A stretch of 64,000 nucleotides of DNA, from contig NZ_CP096255.1 in NCBI RefSeq assembly GCF_011516635.5, forward strand, positions 4,152,501-4,216,500, in the 5' to 3' direction. Origin of the DNA: Bradyrhizobium barranii subsp. apii. GTDB taxonomy: Bacteria > Pseudomonadota > Alphaproteobacteria > Rhizobiales > Xanthobacteraceae. Positions 27,914 through 36,568 of the stretch are shown here, piece by piece. Each line of letters begins with the position of its first letter. Position 1 is the stretch's first letter. The position numbers and the translations under genes were made by a program. Under the pieces are notes generated by a model. It saw nothing but the letters and a program-made list of their open reading frames with translations, was not told the origin of the DNA and searched no databases.

Positions 27914-28939
27914 ATGACCGCCCACCGCGCTCGCTGGTCGAGAAGCTTCAATCTTGCCGCAGCGGCTTTCGTCTTCGCATCGCTCTGCTCCGACGCCCAT
28001 GGCGCCGGGCAGGTCGTGCCTCGCGATGCGGCAAGGTTGGGACGCGGGATCAACATTCTCGGTTACGACGGAATCTGGGAGGGCGGTCAGAACGCGCCGT
28101 TCCGTCTGGACAATTTGACGGCGATCAGAAAGGCCGGATTCGCGCACGTCAGGATCAATTTCTTCGGCTTCAAGTTCATGGATCGCGGGAATGTGCTGGA
28201 TGAGGCCGTGCTGAGAAGGCTTGATGCCGTCATCGAGGAAATCCTCGCCAGGAACCTCGTTCCCATCGTCGACGAGCACGACACGCATGTCTGTCAGCGT
28301 GATGTATCCGAATGCGGCGAGAAGCTCAGGGCATTCTGGCGGCAGATCGCGGAGCGCTATGCCGGAAGATATCCCAGGCTCGTCTTCGAGGTCTTGAACG
28401 AGCCGGGGGGACAGATGACGTCCGCCAGCTGGAATTCGCTCCTCAACGACTGTATCGGCATCATCCGCCGCACCAACCCTGAGCGGCGGGTCATTGCTGC
28501 GGTTCTCAACACGGACGAGATTCCCATCGACGATCTGGCTCTCCCCGCCGACGACAGGAACCTCATCGTCACCTTTCATTATTACGCGCCGATACGCTTC
28601 ACGCATCAGGGGGCGCCATGGTCCGAGACGTTCGCGCGCATCGGGCCGCTGGATTGGGGCAGTCCGGACGACGAAGCCAAGGCGGCCGCTGATTTCGAGA
28701 AGGTCAGCCGGTGGTCGGAGCGAGAGAAGCGCCCGATTTATCTCGGCGAGTTCGGGGTCTACGAACGAGCTCCATCCGAGAGTCGCCAGAGATACCTGTC
28801 GTTCGTGGCGCGAAGCGCCGACAGACGTGGCTGGGCATGGGCCTATTGGCAGTTCGACCATGATTTCGCGGCCTTTGACAGCGCCCGTCAGGCCTGGAAG
28901 CCCGACATCCTGCGCGCCCTGATCCCGCCGGCCCGTTGA
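27914..28939 (+). CDS. Glycoside hydrolase family 5, secreted
   Basis: A 341-residue endoglucanase-like protein with an N-terminal signal sequence (hydrophobic about 12-24, cleavage near AHG-AGQ). The clan GH-A catalytic pair is visible: acid/base Glu163 in FEVLNEPGG and nucleophile Glu279 in IYLGEFGVYE. A conserved HYY motif lies at 222-224. It is likely to trim or release the exopolysaccharide in the periplasm, as GH5 and GH8 enzymes do in such loci. Target linkage is unknown. It follows the polymerase gene closely and is convergent with the DUF1537 kinase gene. Confidence 0.9.
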   Translation: MTAHRARWSRSFNLAAAAFVFASLCSDAHGAGQVVPRDAARLGRGINILGYDGIWEGGQNAPFRLDNLTAIRKAGFAHVRINFFGFKFMDRGNVLDEAVLRRLDAVIEEILARNLVPIVDEHDTHVCQRDVSECGEKLRAFWRQIAERYAGRYPRLVFEVLNEPGGQMTSASWNSLLNDCIGIIRRTNPERRVIAAVLNTDEIPIDDLALPADDRNLIVTFHYYAPIRFTHQGAPWSETFARIGPLDWGSPDDEAKAAADFEKVSRWSEREKRPIYLGEFGVYERAPSESRQRYLSFVARSADRRGWAWAYWQFDHDFAAFDSARQAWKPDILRALIPPAR

Positions 28940-28956
28940 GGCCGCGGTTCACGGCC
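28940..28956. terminator. Weak hairpin after the GH5 gene
   Basis: GGCCG (28940-28944) and CGGCC (28952-28956) form a short 5-bp stem starting one base after the GH5 stop. It lies in the 53-base gap between convergent genes. The stem is short and no T tract follows, so this is a weak terminator candidate. Confidence 0.35.
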
Positions 28957-28992
28957 AGTATCGGCCAGATCACGATCGCCTAGCGGTGACGG

Positions 28993-30357
28993 CTAACCGC
29001 CGTCTCTGGCGCGGCAGAACAGATCGATCCCGCCGACCTGTCCGCCCTTGAGCGCGATCTCGATGTTCGCATGCGCGCGATCCGATGATGCGCGGTTGAG
29101 TGGCGCGCCTTCCGCGAGAGGGGCGATCGCGGTCAGCGCATAGATGCCCATCGCCTGCAGCGCATGTCCGGACGTGTCGCCGCCGGCGACCACGGCGCGA
29201 GGGAGCCGCGCGGTTTCCAGAATGGAGTCCAGTGCCTGGCCGAGCCCCGCGCCGATGCGCTCGTTCACCCCACTCGCTGTTGCGCCGCTCGCCTCGATGG
29301 CCGCGTTGAGCGCACCGATGGCGGGATCGTCGGGCCCACTTGCGGTGATCAGGAGCGCATCGCGCCCCGACGCGAGTGCGGCGAGCGCACGTTCGGCAGC
29401 GCGGCCGATCTCCCTGGTCCATTCAACCGCGTCGACGGCGCGGGTCGCATCGAGCCGTTCGATATCGAAGCCATTGTCCGCGGCATGCGCGATCTGCGCG
29501 GCGGTGACGGGCGAGCAGGAGCCTGAGACGCAGGCGATGCGCTCGACGCCGGCAAGGGGCAGATCGGGCTTGCTGTCGGCAATCAGGCCCGCCGACCGCC
29601 AATAGGCGACCAGGGCCTGCTCGACACCTTGCGAGCCGGCGACAAAGAGGCGTTCGCCGCGATATTCCCAGATCAGGCGGCCGGCTTCGATCAGGGATGG
29701 CTGATCGAGCACGTCGAGCGAGATGATCTCGGTGCCGGCGCCCCTCGCGCGCATCAGCGCCAGATCCGCGCCGCCATTGGCCATGGTGACGAAGTCGATC
29801 AGTCCGATCGATCGCGCCGTCTGTTTTGCAAGATGTCGGCCGAGATCGGACTCGTCCATCGGCGTCACCGGATGACGCGACATGGTCGGGTGCCGGTCGA
29901 GTCGATGGCCGACGCCATTCAGGGCCGCGAACAGATGGCCGAACATCTGATAGCGGCCCATCGCCGGCGATCCCACGAGGAGCGGATGCCAGGCGCCGCC
30001 GAGCTGCGGCACCGCGAGGTCGATCGCCCGCCCGATCGAGCCGATCTGCGGCGAGGAGTCGAAGGTCGAGCACACCTTGTAGTGTGCGATCGGCGCGCCG
30101 ATACCTGCGAGCACCGCGAAAGCCGGTGGAAGGTTTTGCTCCATCCAGGCCGGATCCTTCGCGCGCGCCGTGCCGGCGATGCCGATGCCGCGGAACTGGC
30201 TCGCGGACGCGAGACGTTCGGGCGTTGGAGGTTCGAGGAACAGGATGGTCGGCAGGCCCGCGAAGGTGAGGGCCTCCATCGCCGCGGACGAGCCGGTGTA
30301 ATCGTCGCCGTAGAAAGCAACGAGTGGACCGTCGGGCAGGGCGGACGCGCCGCTCAC
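28993..30357 (-). CDS. DUF1537 four-carbon acid sugar kinase family, possible 3-oxo-isoapionate kinase (OiaK-like)
   Basis: A 454-residue ATP-dependent kinase. The N-terminal domain has FYGDDYTGSSAAMEAL (about 15-30), the family's substrate motif, and the C-terminal nucleotide domain has VVAGGDTSGHALQAMG. I chose GTG 30357, whose GTGA overlaps the stop of the RLP gene; in-frame upstream ATGs (30387, 30546) would overlap more. DUF1537 members phosphorylate erythronate, threonate or 2-oxo acids. Next to a RuBisCO-like protein they act as OiaK, making 3-oxo-isoapionate 4-phosphate. That assignment here rests on the neighbour and is not proven. Confidence 0.8.
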   Translation of the reverse strand: MSGASALPDGPLVAFYGDDYTGSSAAMEALTFAGLPTILFLEPPTPERLASASQFRGIGIAGTARAKDPAWMEQNLPPAFAVLAGIGAPIAHYKVCSTFDSSPQIGSIGRAIDLAVPQLGGAWHPLLVGSPAMGRYQMFGHLFAALNGVGHRLDRHPTMSRHPVTPMDESDLGRHLAKQTARSIGLIDFVTMANGGADLALMRARGAGTEIISLDVLDQPSLIEAGRLIWEYRGERLFVAGSQGVEQALVAYWRSAGLIADSKPDLPLAGVERIACVSGSCSPVTAAQIAHAADNGFDIERLDATRAVDAVEWTREIGRAAERALAALASGRDALLITASGPDDPAIGALNAAIEASGATASGVNERIGAGLGQALDSILETARLPRAVVAGGDTSGHALQAMGIYALTAIAPLAEGAPLNRASSDRAHANIEIALKGGQVGGIDLFCRARDGG

Positions 30358-31562
30358 GGCTGTGGACTCGCCATCGCGGCGTCCCATGCTGCGCGCAAAT
30401 CGGCAACGCCGGCGGCCGGTCCGTCGGGATGGGCGAGAATGCCGCCGCCTGCTGCGAAGATCAGATCTGTCGAGCCGAGCGCGCGCCAGGTCGGCGCGGC
30501 CTGGGCCGGCGTCTGGCCCGAGGAGAACACGGGCATCGCGATGCACGGCTTGTGTGCGAACATCGGCGTCAGCGCCGCCTTTGCGGATGTGACCACGCTG
30601 TCATCGGTCTCGCTGAACTTGTTGCCGATGCCGTTGACGTGCATGTGGTCGGCGCCGGCCAGCCGCCAGATCTTGTGCCACGCCGTATAGTCCCAGCCGA
30701 GTGCCGGATGACGGTTCAGCGCGCCCCAGCCGTTGCGATGCGCATGAACGGGAAGCCGCGTGTGGCGGCCGAGCTCGACCATGCCTGTGAGCCCGACCGA
30801 GTTGATGCTCGCCATCACGCAGGTGCCACCCTCGCTGAGCACCAGATCATGCCGGCGGCGCATCTGGTCGATCTCGCCGGTGAGGTTGAAGGCGATCATG
30901 ACCTTCTTGCCGGTTCGATCAGCGTGGTCGTTGACGACGCGCATCACGGCGCGCACGCGCGCGTCGAACGGACAATAGGCGCCGTCCGATTGCAGCTCGT
31001 CGTCCTTGATGAAGTCGATGCCGGCCTCGCACAGCGTGGCGACCAGATTGGCCGTCTCGGCCGGGCTGAGCCCGATGCTCGGCTTGATGATGGTGCCGAT
31101 CAGCGGGCGACCGCTGACACCGGTCAGCTCGCGCGTGCCGGCGACGCCGAACTTCGGTCCGGGATACGCGGCGGCAAACGCGAGCGGCAGGCGCAGGTCG
31201 AGCAGCCGCAGGCCGGTCAGCTGGCGCAACTCCCAGAGATTGCCGGCGATCGCCGTGACGAGATTGGGCAGTGACGCGCCGGTATTGTCGAGCGGCCATG
31301 ACAACGTCACGCGCGCGCGATTCCAGGGGCCATCGGGGTTGATCGGGCGGGCAACCGGGAGCGACGGCGCGGAGATTGCATCAAGCAACGCGATGCTCTC
31401 GACTCGCGCGGCCGCACGCGCTTTCAGCTCCGGCGTTTCGCCGGGCACCGCGACGAACGTGCCGCTCGACTGCTCGCCCGCCATGGTTTCCGCGGCAAGA
31501 CGCGGATCTTCAGGCGTTTCGATCAGATAGTCGGCTTCGATGCGAACGGGGTTTTGCGTCAC
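30354..31562 (-). CDS. RuBisCO-like protein (form IV), possible 3-oxo-isoapionate-4-phosphate decarboxylase
   Basis: A 402-residue homologue of the RuBisCO large subunit. The N-terminal alpha/beta domain is about 1-125, followed by the barrel. Active-site positions visible are Lys160 (GTIIKP), Lys186-Asp188-Glu189 (FIKDDE, equivalent to the carbamylated lysine and Mg ligands), a histidine in PVHAHRNG and a lysine in GIGNKF at loop 6. The ligand set differs from carbon-fixing RuBisCO elsewhere. No carbon fixation genes are nearby. RLPs paired with DUF1537 kinases decarboxylate 3-oxo-isoapionate 4-phosphate in D-apiose catabolism; this is the leading inference. A TRAP transporter sits downstream in reading direction terms upstream of it. 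Confidence 0.85.
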   Translation of the reverse strand: MTQNPVRIEADYLIETPEDPRLAAETMAGEQSSGTFVAVPGETPELKARAAARVESIALLDAISAPSLPVARPINPDGPWNRARVTLSWPLDNTGASLPNLVTAIAGNLWELRQLTGLRLLDLRLPLAFAAAYPGPKFGVAGTRELTGVSGRPLIGTIIKPSIGLSPAETANLVATLCEAGIDFIKDDELQSDGAYCPFDARVRAVMRVVNDHADRTGKKVMIAFNLTGEIDQMRRRHDLVLSEGGTCVMASINSVGLTGMVELGRHTRLPVHAHRNGWGALNRHPALGWDYTAWHKIWRLAGADHMHVNGIGNKFSETDDSVVTSAKAALTPMFAHKPCIAMPVFSSGQTPAQAAPTWRALGSTDLIFAAGGGILAHPDGPAAGVADLRAAWDAAMASPQP

Positions 31563-31577
31563 GGGAGCGCAGACAAT

Positions 31578-32117
31578 CTAGAGCTTGGTAAGATCGGGGA
31601 ACGGCCGCACGGGGTCGCGTCCGTCCCAGCCTTTGGCGGCTGCGCGGATGAGATCGAACATCTTGCCCTTGGGTCCCGAGACCTCAGACAGTTCGATCAC
31701 CGTTCCCGGATGATACTCCGTGTCGAAATAGACGAAACGACCGCGCGCGCCGACTTCGCCGCTCATGACCGGCTTGAAACCCTCGGCTTCGAGACGGGAG
31801 AGATCGGCGTCGTAGTCTTCGGTCCAGTAGGCGACGTGCTGCAGGCCCTTATGTCCGGCTTTCAGGAAGTCGGCATACATCGACGGCGCATCGTTGCGGA
31901 TCTGGATCAGCTCCATCTGCAGCGGACCGGAATTGGCCAGCGCCACCGAATTGTGCGGCTCATAGGCCTTGCCGCGATAGTGGTAGTTCACGATTGGAAC
32001 CCGCGGATTATAGAACCACGGCCCGATGCCGAGCTCGCGGCTCCAATAATCCATGGCCTTCTCGATGTCGTCAACGACGTAGCCGGCTTGCCGGATCTCA
32101 CCAAAAAAACGGCTCAT
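31578..32117 (-). CDS. VOC-family (glyoxalase/dioxygenase fold) protein
   Basis: A 179-residue protein with two beta-alpha-beta-beta-beta modules of the vicinal oxygen chelate fold. Likely metal ligands are Glu in MELIQ, His in LQHVAYW and Glu in VIELSEV. The first ligand position, often His, is Gln in RQAGYVV. The frame stays open further upstream, but that part overlaps the transporter gene, so I chose ATG 32117, which gives the natural start MSRFFGEI. It lies between the TRAP transporter and the RLP gene in one minus-strand operon. Its role with RLPs is not described as far as I know: an isomerase, epimerase or lyase step is possible. Confidence 0.78.
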   Translation of the reverse strand: MSRFFGEIRQAGYVVDDIEKAMDYWSRELGIGPWFYNPRVPIVNYHYRGKAYEPHNSVALANSGPLQMELIQIRNDAPSMYADFLKAGHKGLQHVAYWTEDYDADLSRLEAEGFKPVMSGEVGARGRFVYFDTEYHPGTVIELSEVSGPKGKMFDLIRAAAKGWDGRDPVRPFPDLTKL

Positions 32118-32136
32118 TGCATGATTCCCATGATCT

Positions 32137-34047
32137 TCAGAATTTGAGGAAGCCGGTCGACAGCCACGGCACGGCCGCGACGATGGCGAGGCCGACGAAG
32201 AGCGCCGCGACATAGCCCCAGATGTGCTTGAGGCCTTCCTCCGGCGATATCTTGCTGATCGCGCAGGCGCCGTAATAGCCGACGCCGAACGGCGGCGCGA
32301 ACAGGCCGATGCCCATCGCGAGGATCACGACCATCGCATAGTGCACTTCATGCACGCCGGCCTGCTTGGCGATCGGAAACAGCAATGGGCCGAACAGCAC
32401 GATGGCCGGAATGCCTTCGAGCACGCTGCCGAGCACGACGAAGGCCACGATCGAGATCGCGAGGAAGCCGTAGGCGCCGCCGGGGATCGCCGCCATCGCC
32501 TTCGCCAGCTGTTGCGAGAAGCCCGATTGCGTCAGTCCCCAGGCCATCGCCGTGGCGCAGCCGATGATGAAGATGATCGCGCCCGTCAGCGAGGCCGTCT
32601 CGACCAGCATGGATCTCAGCCGCCGCCAGGGAAACTGGCGGTAGACCACAAGGCCCATCAGCACGGCGTAGGCGATGCCGATGGTCGAGACCTCCGTGGC
32701 AGTGGCAACACCTTCGACCACGGCAGTGCGGATCACGAAGGGCAGCAGGATGGCGGGCAGGGCGATCATTGTGAGCTTTGTGATCTCGCGCTTCGAGGCC
32801 CGCCGCACATGGCTCAGGTCCTCGTTCCGGTAGCGCCGCCACACCACGACGCAAAGCGCGGTGCCCACGACCAGGGCCGGCAGCAGCCCGCCCGTGAACA
32901 GCGCCGCGATCGAGACACCGGTCACCGAGCCGATGGTGATCAGCACGATGCTCGGCGGAATGGTCTCGGTCTGCGCGCCGGTGGCCGACAGCAGCGCGAC
33001 GAGGTCGCCGGGCTTGGCGCCGCGCCGCTGCATTTCCGGCAGCAGCACCGGCGCGATCGCGGCCATGTCGGCGATCTTCGAGCCGGAGATGCCGGAGACC
33101 AGATACATGGCCCCGATCAGCACGTAGGACAGGCCGCCCCTGACATGCCCGAGCAGGCTGGCCAGAAACTGGATCATGGCCCGCGCCATGCCGGTCATTT
33201 CGATCAACGCGCCGAGGAAAATGAACAGCGGCACCGCGAGCAGGATCAGGTGCGACATGCCTTCATCGAGACGGCCGACCATCACCATCATCGGTACGCT
33301 GGTTGTCAGCGCCAGATAGCCGAAGGTCGCGAGCGCAAAGGAGAAGGCGATCGGTACGCCGGCGAACACGTTGGCCGCGACCACGCCGACGAAGAAAATG
33401 ATGAGGTTGTAGCGTCCGAGCGGGGCGAGCAGCGGTCCGGCAAGCCAGAATGCGGCAATCAGGAGGGCGGTGGTGACGAGGGCCGCGACGACCAACGCGG
33501 GGCGGTGATGTGTCGCGAGCCGGATTGCGGCGACGACGGCCATCAGGGTCATCCCGACGGGAATTGCGGCTGCGCGCCAGGCGTTGCTGATCTCCAGCGC
33601 CGGGGTCACGATGACCTGTTCCTCGCTCGCATAATCGAAGGCGGGATGCAGGATCAGCGCCAGCAGGGCTAGCGGCGCCACCGCCGCGATCGTGTCGAGA
33701 AAGGCGCGCGCGCCCGGGCCGACATGGCTGACGAGCCCTGTCATGCGCATGTGCTCGCCCCGGCGCAGCGCGATCACCGCGCCCAGCATCGAGAGCCAGA
33801 GAAACAGGATCGAGGCCAGCTCGTCCGACCAGATCAGCGGGCTGTGGAAGACGTATCGCATGATGACGCCGGCGAGCATGATGCCGATCTCGACCAGCAC
33901 GACAGCGGCCGCGGCGGTCTCGACCACCGCACCGAGCCAGCGGTCGACGGTGCCCAAGGCGCTCGCAAGCTTGCGCGTCCCCGCAGCGGAAGCAGGGTGC
34001 GCGGCCGCCGCCAGATAGTCCGTCATCTGATGCTCTGCGATCGTCAT
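32137..34047 (-). CDS. TRAP transporter fused small and large permease (DctQ-DctM type)
   Basis: A 636-residue inner-membrane protein. Residues about 30-200 correspond to the four-helix DctQ subunit. Residues about 205-636 form the large DctM subunit, with repeated hydrophobic segments and the family motif region GMARAMIQFLASLLGHVRGGLSYVLIGAMYLVSGISGSK. The reading frame is open well upstream, but it overlaps the binding-protein gene there; ATG 34047 lies five bases after that gene's stop. TRAP systems import carboxylates such as sugar acids using the sodium or proton gradient. An acid-sugar substrate would fit the kinase and RLP. Confidence 0.9.
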   Translation of the reverse strand: MTIAEHQMTDYLAAAAHPASAAGTRKLASALGTVDRWLGAVVETAAAAVVLVEIGIMLAGVIMRYVFHSPLIWSDELASILFLWLSMLGAVIALRRGEHMRMTGLVSHVGPGARAFLDTIAAVAPLALLALILHPAFDYASEEQVIVTPALEISNAWRAAAIPVGMTLMAVVAAIRLATHHRPALVVAALVTTALLIAAFWLAGPLLAPLGRYNLIIFFVGVVAANVFAGVPIAFSFALATFGYLALTTSVPMMVMVGRLDEGMSHLILLAVPLFIFLGALIEMTGMARAMIQFLASLLGHVRGGLSYVLIGAMYLVSGISGSKIADMAAIAPVLLPEMQRRGAKPGDLVALLSATGAQTETIPPSIVLITIGSVTGVSIAALFTGGLLPALVVGTALCVVVWRRYRNEDLSHVRRASKREITKLTMIALPAILLPFVIRTAVVEGVATATEVSTIGIAYAVLMGLVVYRQFPWRRLRSMLVETASLTGAIIFIIGCATAMAWGLTQSGFSQQLAKAMAAIPGGAYGFLAISIVAFVVLGSVLEGIPAIVLFGPLLFPIAKQAGVHEVHYAMVVILAMGIGLFAPPFGVGYYGACAISKISPEEGLKHIWGYVAALFVGLAIVAAVPWLSTGFLKF

Positions 34048-34052
34048 CGCGC

Positions 34053-35069
34053 TCAGGCCAGCTTGCCGACTGCGCCTTCGAGCAGCGCCCAGGCTTCGTC
34101 GCCGAAGCGGCCCTTCCATTCGCCGTAGAAGCCGGAGTCGCGCAGTTTTGCGCGGAACGAGTCCGGTGAAGGCGTGGTGAATTTCATTCCATTGCTCTGG
34201 AGATCGGCCTGCACGGTCGCATTGAACGTCTTGATGTCCTCGCGCTGCTTCAAGCCGGCATCGTTGATGGCGTTGCTGACGATGGTCCTGAGATCGGCGG
34301 GAAGGGCGTTGAAGGCGCGGGCGTTGGCGATGAACCAGAAGCCGTCCCAGATGTGGTTGCTGATCGCGCAGTACTTCTGCACCTCGTAGAGCTTCGCCAC
34401 CTGGATGATCGGCAGCGGATTTTCCTGCGCGTCGACAATGCGTGTCTGCAGCGACGAATAGACCTCGCTGAATTGCAGGCTGGTCGGCGAGGACGAGAGC
34501 GCCTTGAACATGGAGATGCTGAGCGGAGACACGGGCACGCGGATCTTGAGGCCGTCCATGTCCTTGGCGCTCTCGATCGGCTTGGCGCCGCTGGTGATCT
34601 GGCGGAAGCCGTTGTCCCACATCTTCTCGAACGTATGGAGGCCGACCTTGGCCATGGCGGCACGGATATGCGCGCCGAGCCCGCCGTCCATTGCTTTCCA
34701 GACCTGATCGTAATCGGCAAAGGCAAAGCCGACCGCATTGATCGCGGCGATCGGCACCAGGGTCGCGACCACGAGCGCGGAGGGCGTGAAGAAGTTCAGC
34801 GCGCCGTTACGCACCTGGGCGAGCATGTCGGTGTCGCCGCCGAGCTGGTTGTTCGGGAAGATGGCGATCTCGACCCGGCCATTGCTCTCCTTGGCGACGC
34901 GGTCGGCGGCTTCCTGGGCGCGGATGTTGAGGGGATGCGTCAGCGGCAGGTTGTTGCCGTATTTCAGCGAGAACTCGGCCGCCCGGGCCGGGCGCGAGAG
35001 ACCGCCCATCAAGCCCGCGGCGGGGAGGGCGGACAGGGCTTGCAGGGCGCGCCGACGGGTCAGGGACAT
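34053..35069 (-). CDS. TRAP transporter substrate-binding protein (DctP family)
   Basis: A 338-residue periplasmic protein. The signal sequence is of twin-arginine style (SLTRRRALQALSALPAAGL, cleavage near ARA-AEF). The DctP fold includes the conserved arginine region DMDGLKIRVP (about 165-174), which binds the ligand carboxylate. GGAG precedes ATG 35069; an in-frame start 15 bases further upstream is less likely. It is first in the TRAP-VOC-RLP-kinase operon and divergent from a LacI regulator, so it is probably induced by its own ligand. Confidence 0.9.
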   Translation of the reverse strand: MSLTRRRALQALSALPAAGLMGGLSRPARAAEFSLKYGNNLPLTHPLNIRAQEAADRVAKESNGRVEIAIFPNNQLGGDTDMLAQVRNGALNFFTPSALVVATLVPIAAINAVGFAFADYDQVWKAMDGGLGAHIRAAMAKVGLHTFEKMWDNGFRQITSGAKPIESAKDMDGLKIRVPVSPLSISMFKALSSSPTSLQFSEVYSSLQTRIVDAQENPLPIIQVAKLYEVQKYCAISNHIWDGFWFIANARAFNALPADLRTIVSNAINDAGLKQREDIKTFNATVQADLQSNGMKFTTPSPDSFRAKLRDSGFYGEWKGRFGDEAWALLEGAVGKLA

Positions 35070-35091
35070 GGGCTTCTCCTCCAACAGCGAT

Positions 35092-35127
35092 TTGATGTTA
35101 TTTGATGTCTCTGCGACAATGTTGATG
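35092..35127. promoter_or_regulatory. Helically phased TTGATG repeats upstream of the TRAP operon
   Basis: TTGATG occurs at 35092-35097, 35102-35107 and 35122-35127, at 10- and 20-bp intervals, on one face of the helix. The first two lie within a 10-bp tandem ATTTGATGT repeat, directly upstream of the TRAP binding-protein start and its GGAG site. The spacer also serves the divergent LacI gene. It may be an operator or bent DNA region; LacI operators are usually palindromic, so the identity of the binder is uncertain. Confidence 0.4.
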
Positions 35128-35205
35128 CGAAAATTGCGACTTTAAGCTAGCATGTCAAACGATAAAGATGATGGTTTTTGAGGTATTCGACGATTGGGCC
35201 CCGGA

Positions 35206-36261
35206 ATGAATAAACCAGTGGTTCCTTCGCTGAGCCGCATCGTTGACGTGGCGCGCCGGGCCGGCGTCTCCACGGCGACGGTCGACCGCGTGCTGAATCG
35301 TCGGCCCGGTGTGCGGGCGATTACGCAGCAGCGGGTGCTCGCCGCTGCGTCCGAGCTCGACTACATGCCGGCCGAGAACATCCTGGCGGCGATGCGGCCG
35401 AAGCCGATGCGGCTCCTGTTCCTGCTGCCGGCCGGCACCAACCGCTTCCTGTCCACGCTCGGGCAGCTGATCGCCCATTCCGACGGCCGGCTCGCGCCCT
35501 TCAACGTCCATTGTCAGGTCGACACCATCAAGGGCTTCAATCCCGACCTGCTGGCACGTCAGCTCTGGCGGGCCCGCGACAAGGCTGACGGCATCGCTTT
35601 CATGGCGCTCGAGCATCCCGTCGTGAGGGAAGCGGTCGACCGATTAGCGGAGCACGGCGTGCCGACGGTGACGCTGATCTCGGATATCCTGAATGCGCGC
35701 CGCGCGGCCTATATCGGACTGGACAATCGCTCGATTGGGCGCACCGCCGGCTATCTGATCGCGCGCTTTCTGGGCGAGCGTCCGGCCAAGGTCGCGATGA
35801 TCGCGGGCAGCCGCAGCTACCGCGCGCACGAAGAACGCGAAATGGGCTTTCTGCACGTCTTCGAAGAACTATTCCCGGCCATCAAGGTCGTGGGCCTGCG
35901 CGAAGGCCATGATGACGCCGACCGCAACTATCGCCAGACGCGCATGCTGCTGGGCCAGCATCCGGATCTTGCCGGAATCTACAACATCGGCGGCGCCGCC
36001 GATGGTGTCGCTCGCGCCCTGAACGAAATGAACCGGGCGCGTGACGTGGTCTTCATTGGCCATGGTCTGACCTCGGATACGCGCAGCTTTCTGCTCGATG
36101 GGACGATGGATGCCGTCATCACTCAAAATCAGCTCAACACGATGATGAGCTGTGTCGGCATCTTCGACAATTTGCGCGCCGGCCGCAGCGCCATGCACGG
36201 CATCGAGGCGCCGCGCAGCGAGATCATCTTTCGCGAAAATATTCCGGCGCTTGGGGGCTAG
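35206..36261 (+). CDS. LacI-family transcriptional regulator
   Basis: A 351-residue regulator. The N-terminal helix-turn-helix is IVDVARRAGVSTATVDRVLNRR (about 11-32), followed by a hinge helix region and a periplasmic-binding-protein-like effector domain. A TTG start at 35194 is in frame, but ATG 35206 gives the natural N-terminus. It is divergent from the TRAP-RLP operon and likely represses it until an acid sugar or phosphate intermediate appears. The protein belongs to the subgroup with a ribose-binding-like effector domain (AEHGVPTVTLISDI). Confidence 0.9.
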   Translation: MNKPVVPSLSRIVDVARRAGVSTATVDRVLNRRPGVRAITQQRVLAAASELDYMPAENILAAMRPKPMRLLFLLPAGTNRFLSTLGQLIAHSDGRLAPFNVHCQVDTIKGFNPDLLARQLWRARDKADGIAFMALEHPVVREAVDRLAEHGVPTVTLISDILNARRAAYIGLDNRSIGRTAGYLIARFLGERPAKVAMIAGSRSYRAHEEREMGFLHVFEELFPAIKVVGLREGHDDADRNYRQTRMLLGQHPDLAGIYNIGGAADGVARALNEMNRARDVVFIGHGLTSDTRSFLLDGTMDAVITQNQLNTMMSCVGIFDNLRAGRSAMHGIEAPRSEIIFRENIPALGG

Positions 36262-36568
36262 GATTCAAGGAGGCTTGCTGGACCCATGGTCGGCCTGGTC
36301 GAGCGCATCCTTGGCCTGATTGCCACGATACAATTTTGCCAGTGTTTTGCCCGACGAGTCAAATGACCGGCGTCTGAAGACATCGGGCTCGTCGAGCAGC
36401 CCACCGTGCGTTGCAGGAGAGATGCCTCTCGTTCTGCGCGCGCAAGGCAATTCACCCAAGCCTCTTCTCGACTTAAGCCGCGCCACCGCGACCAACCGGC
36501 CAGGGGCGGTTCTACTGTGCATGGGGTTGTTTTTCAGTTTTTTGTTTGGCGATGCGCCGGCAGGCGCT
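36262..36568. other. 307-base convergent intergenic region, no confident gene
   Basis: The region lies between the LacI gene and the DUF3750 gene. A short minus-strand reading frame (36265-36522, 85 codons) ends in a hydrophilic stretch rich in Lys, Asp and Gln (AKLYRGNQAKDALDQADHG) that looks protein-like, but I see no family, no ribosome site and an arginine-rich first half. It may be a small hypothetical gene or relic. A run of T residues near 36528-36545 (TTGTTTTTCAGTTTTTTGTTTG) lies just after the DUF3750 stop on the other strand. Confidence 0.4.

Noticed and set aside
30354..31562. Reading the RuBisCO-like protein as a carbon-fixing RuBisCO
   Set aside because: No small subunit, no phosphoribulokinase or carboxysome genes, several active-site positions differ, and the neighbour is a DUF1537 kinase.
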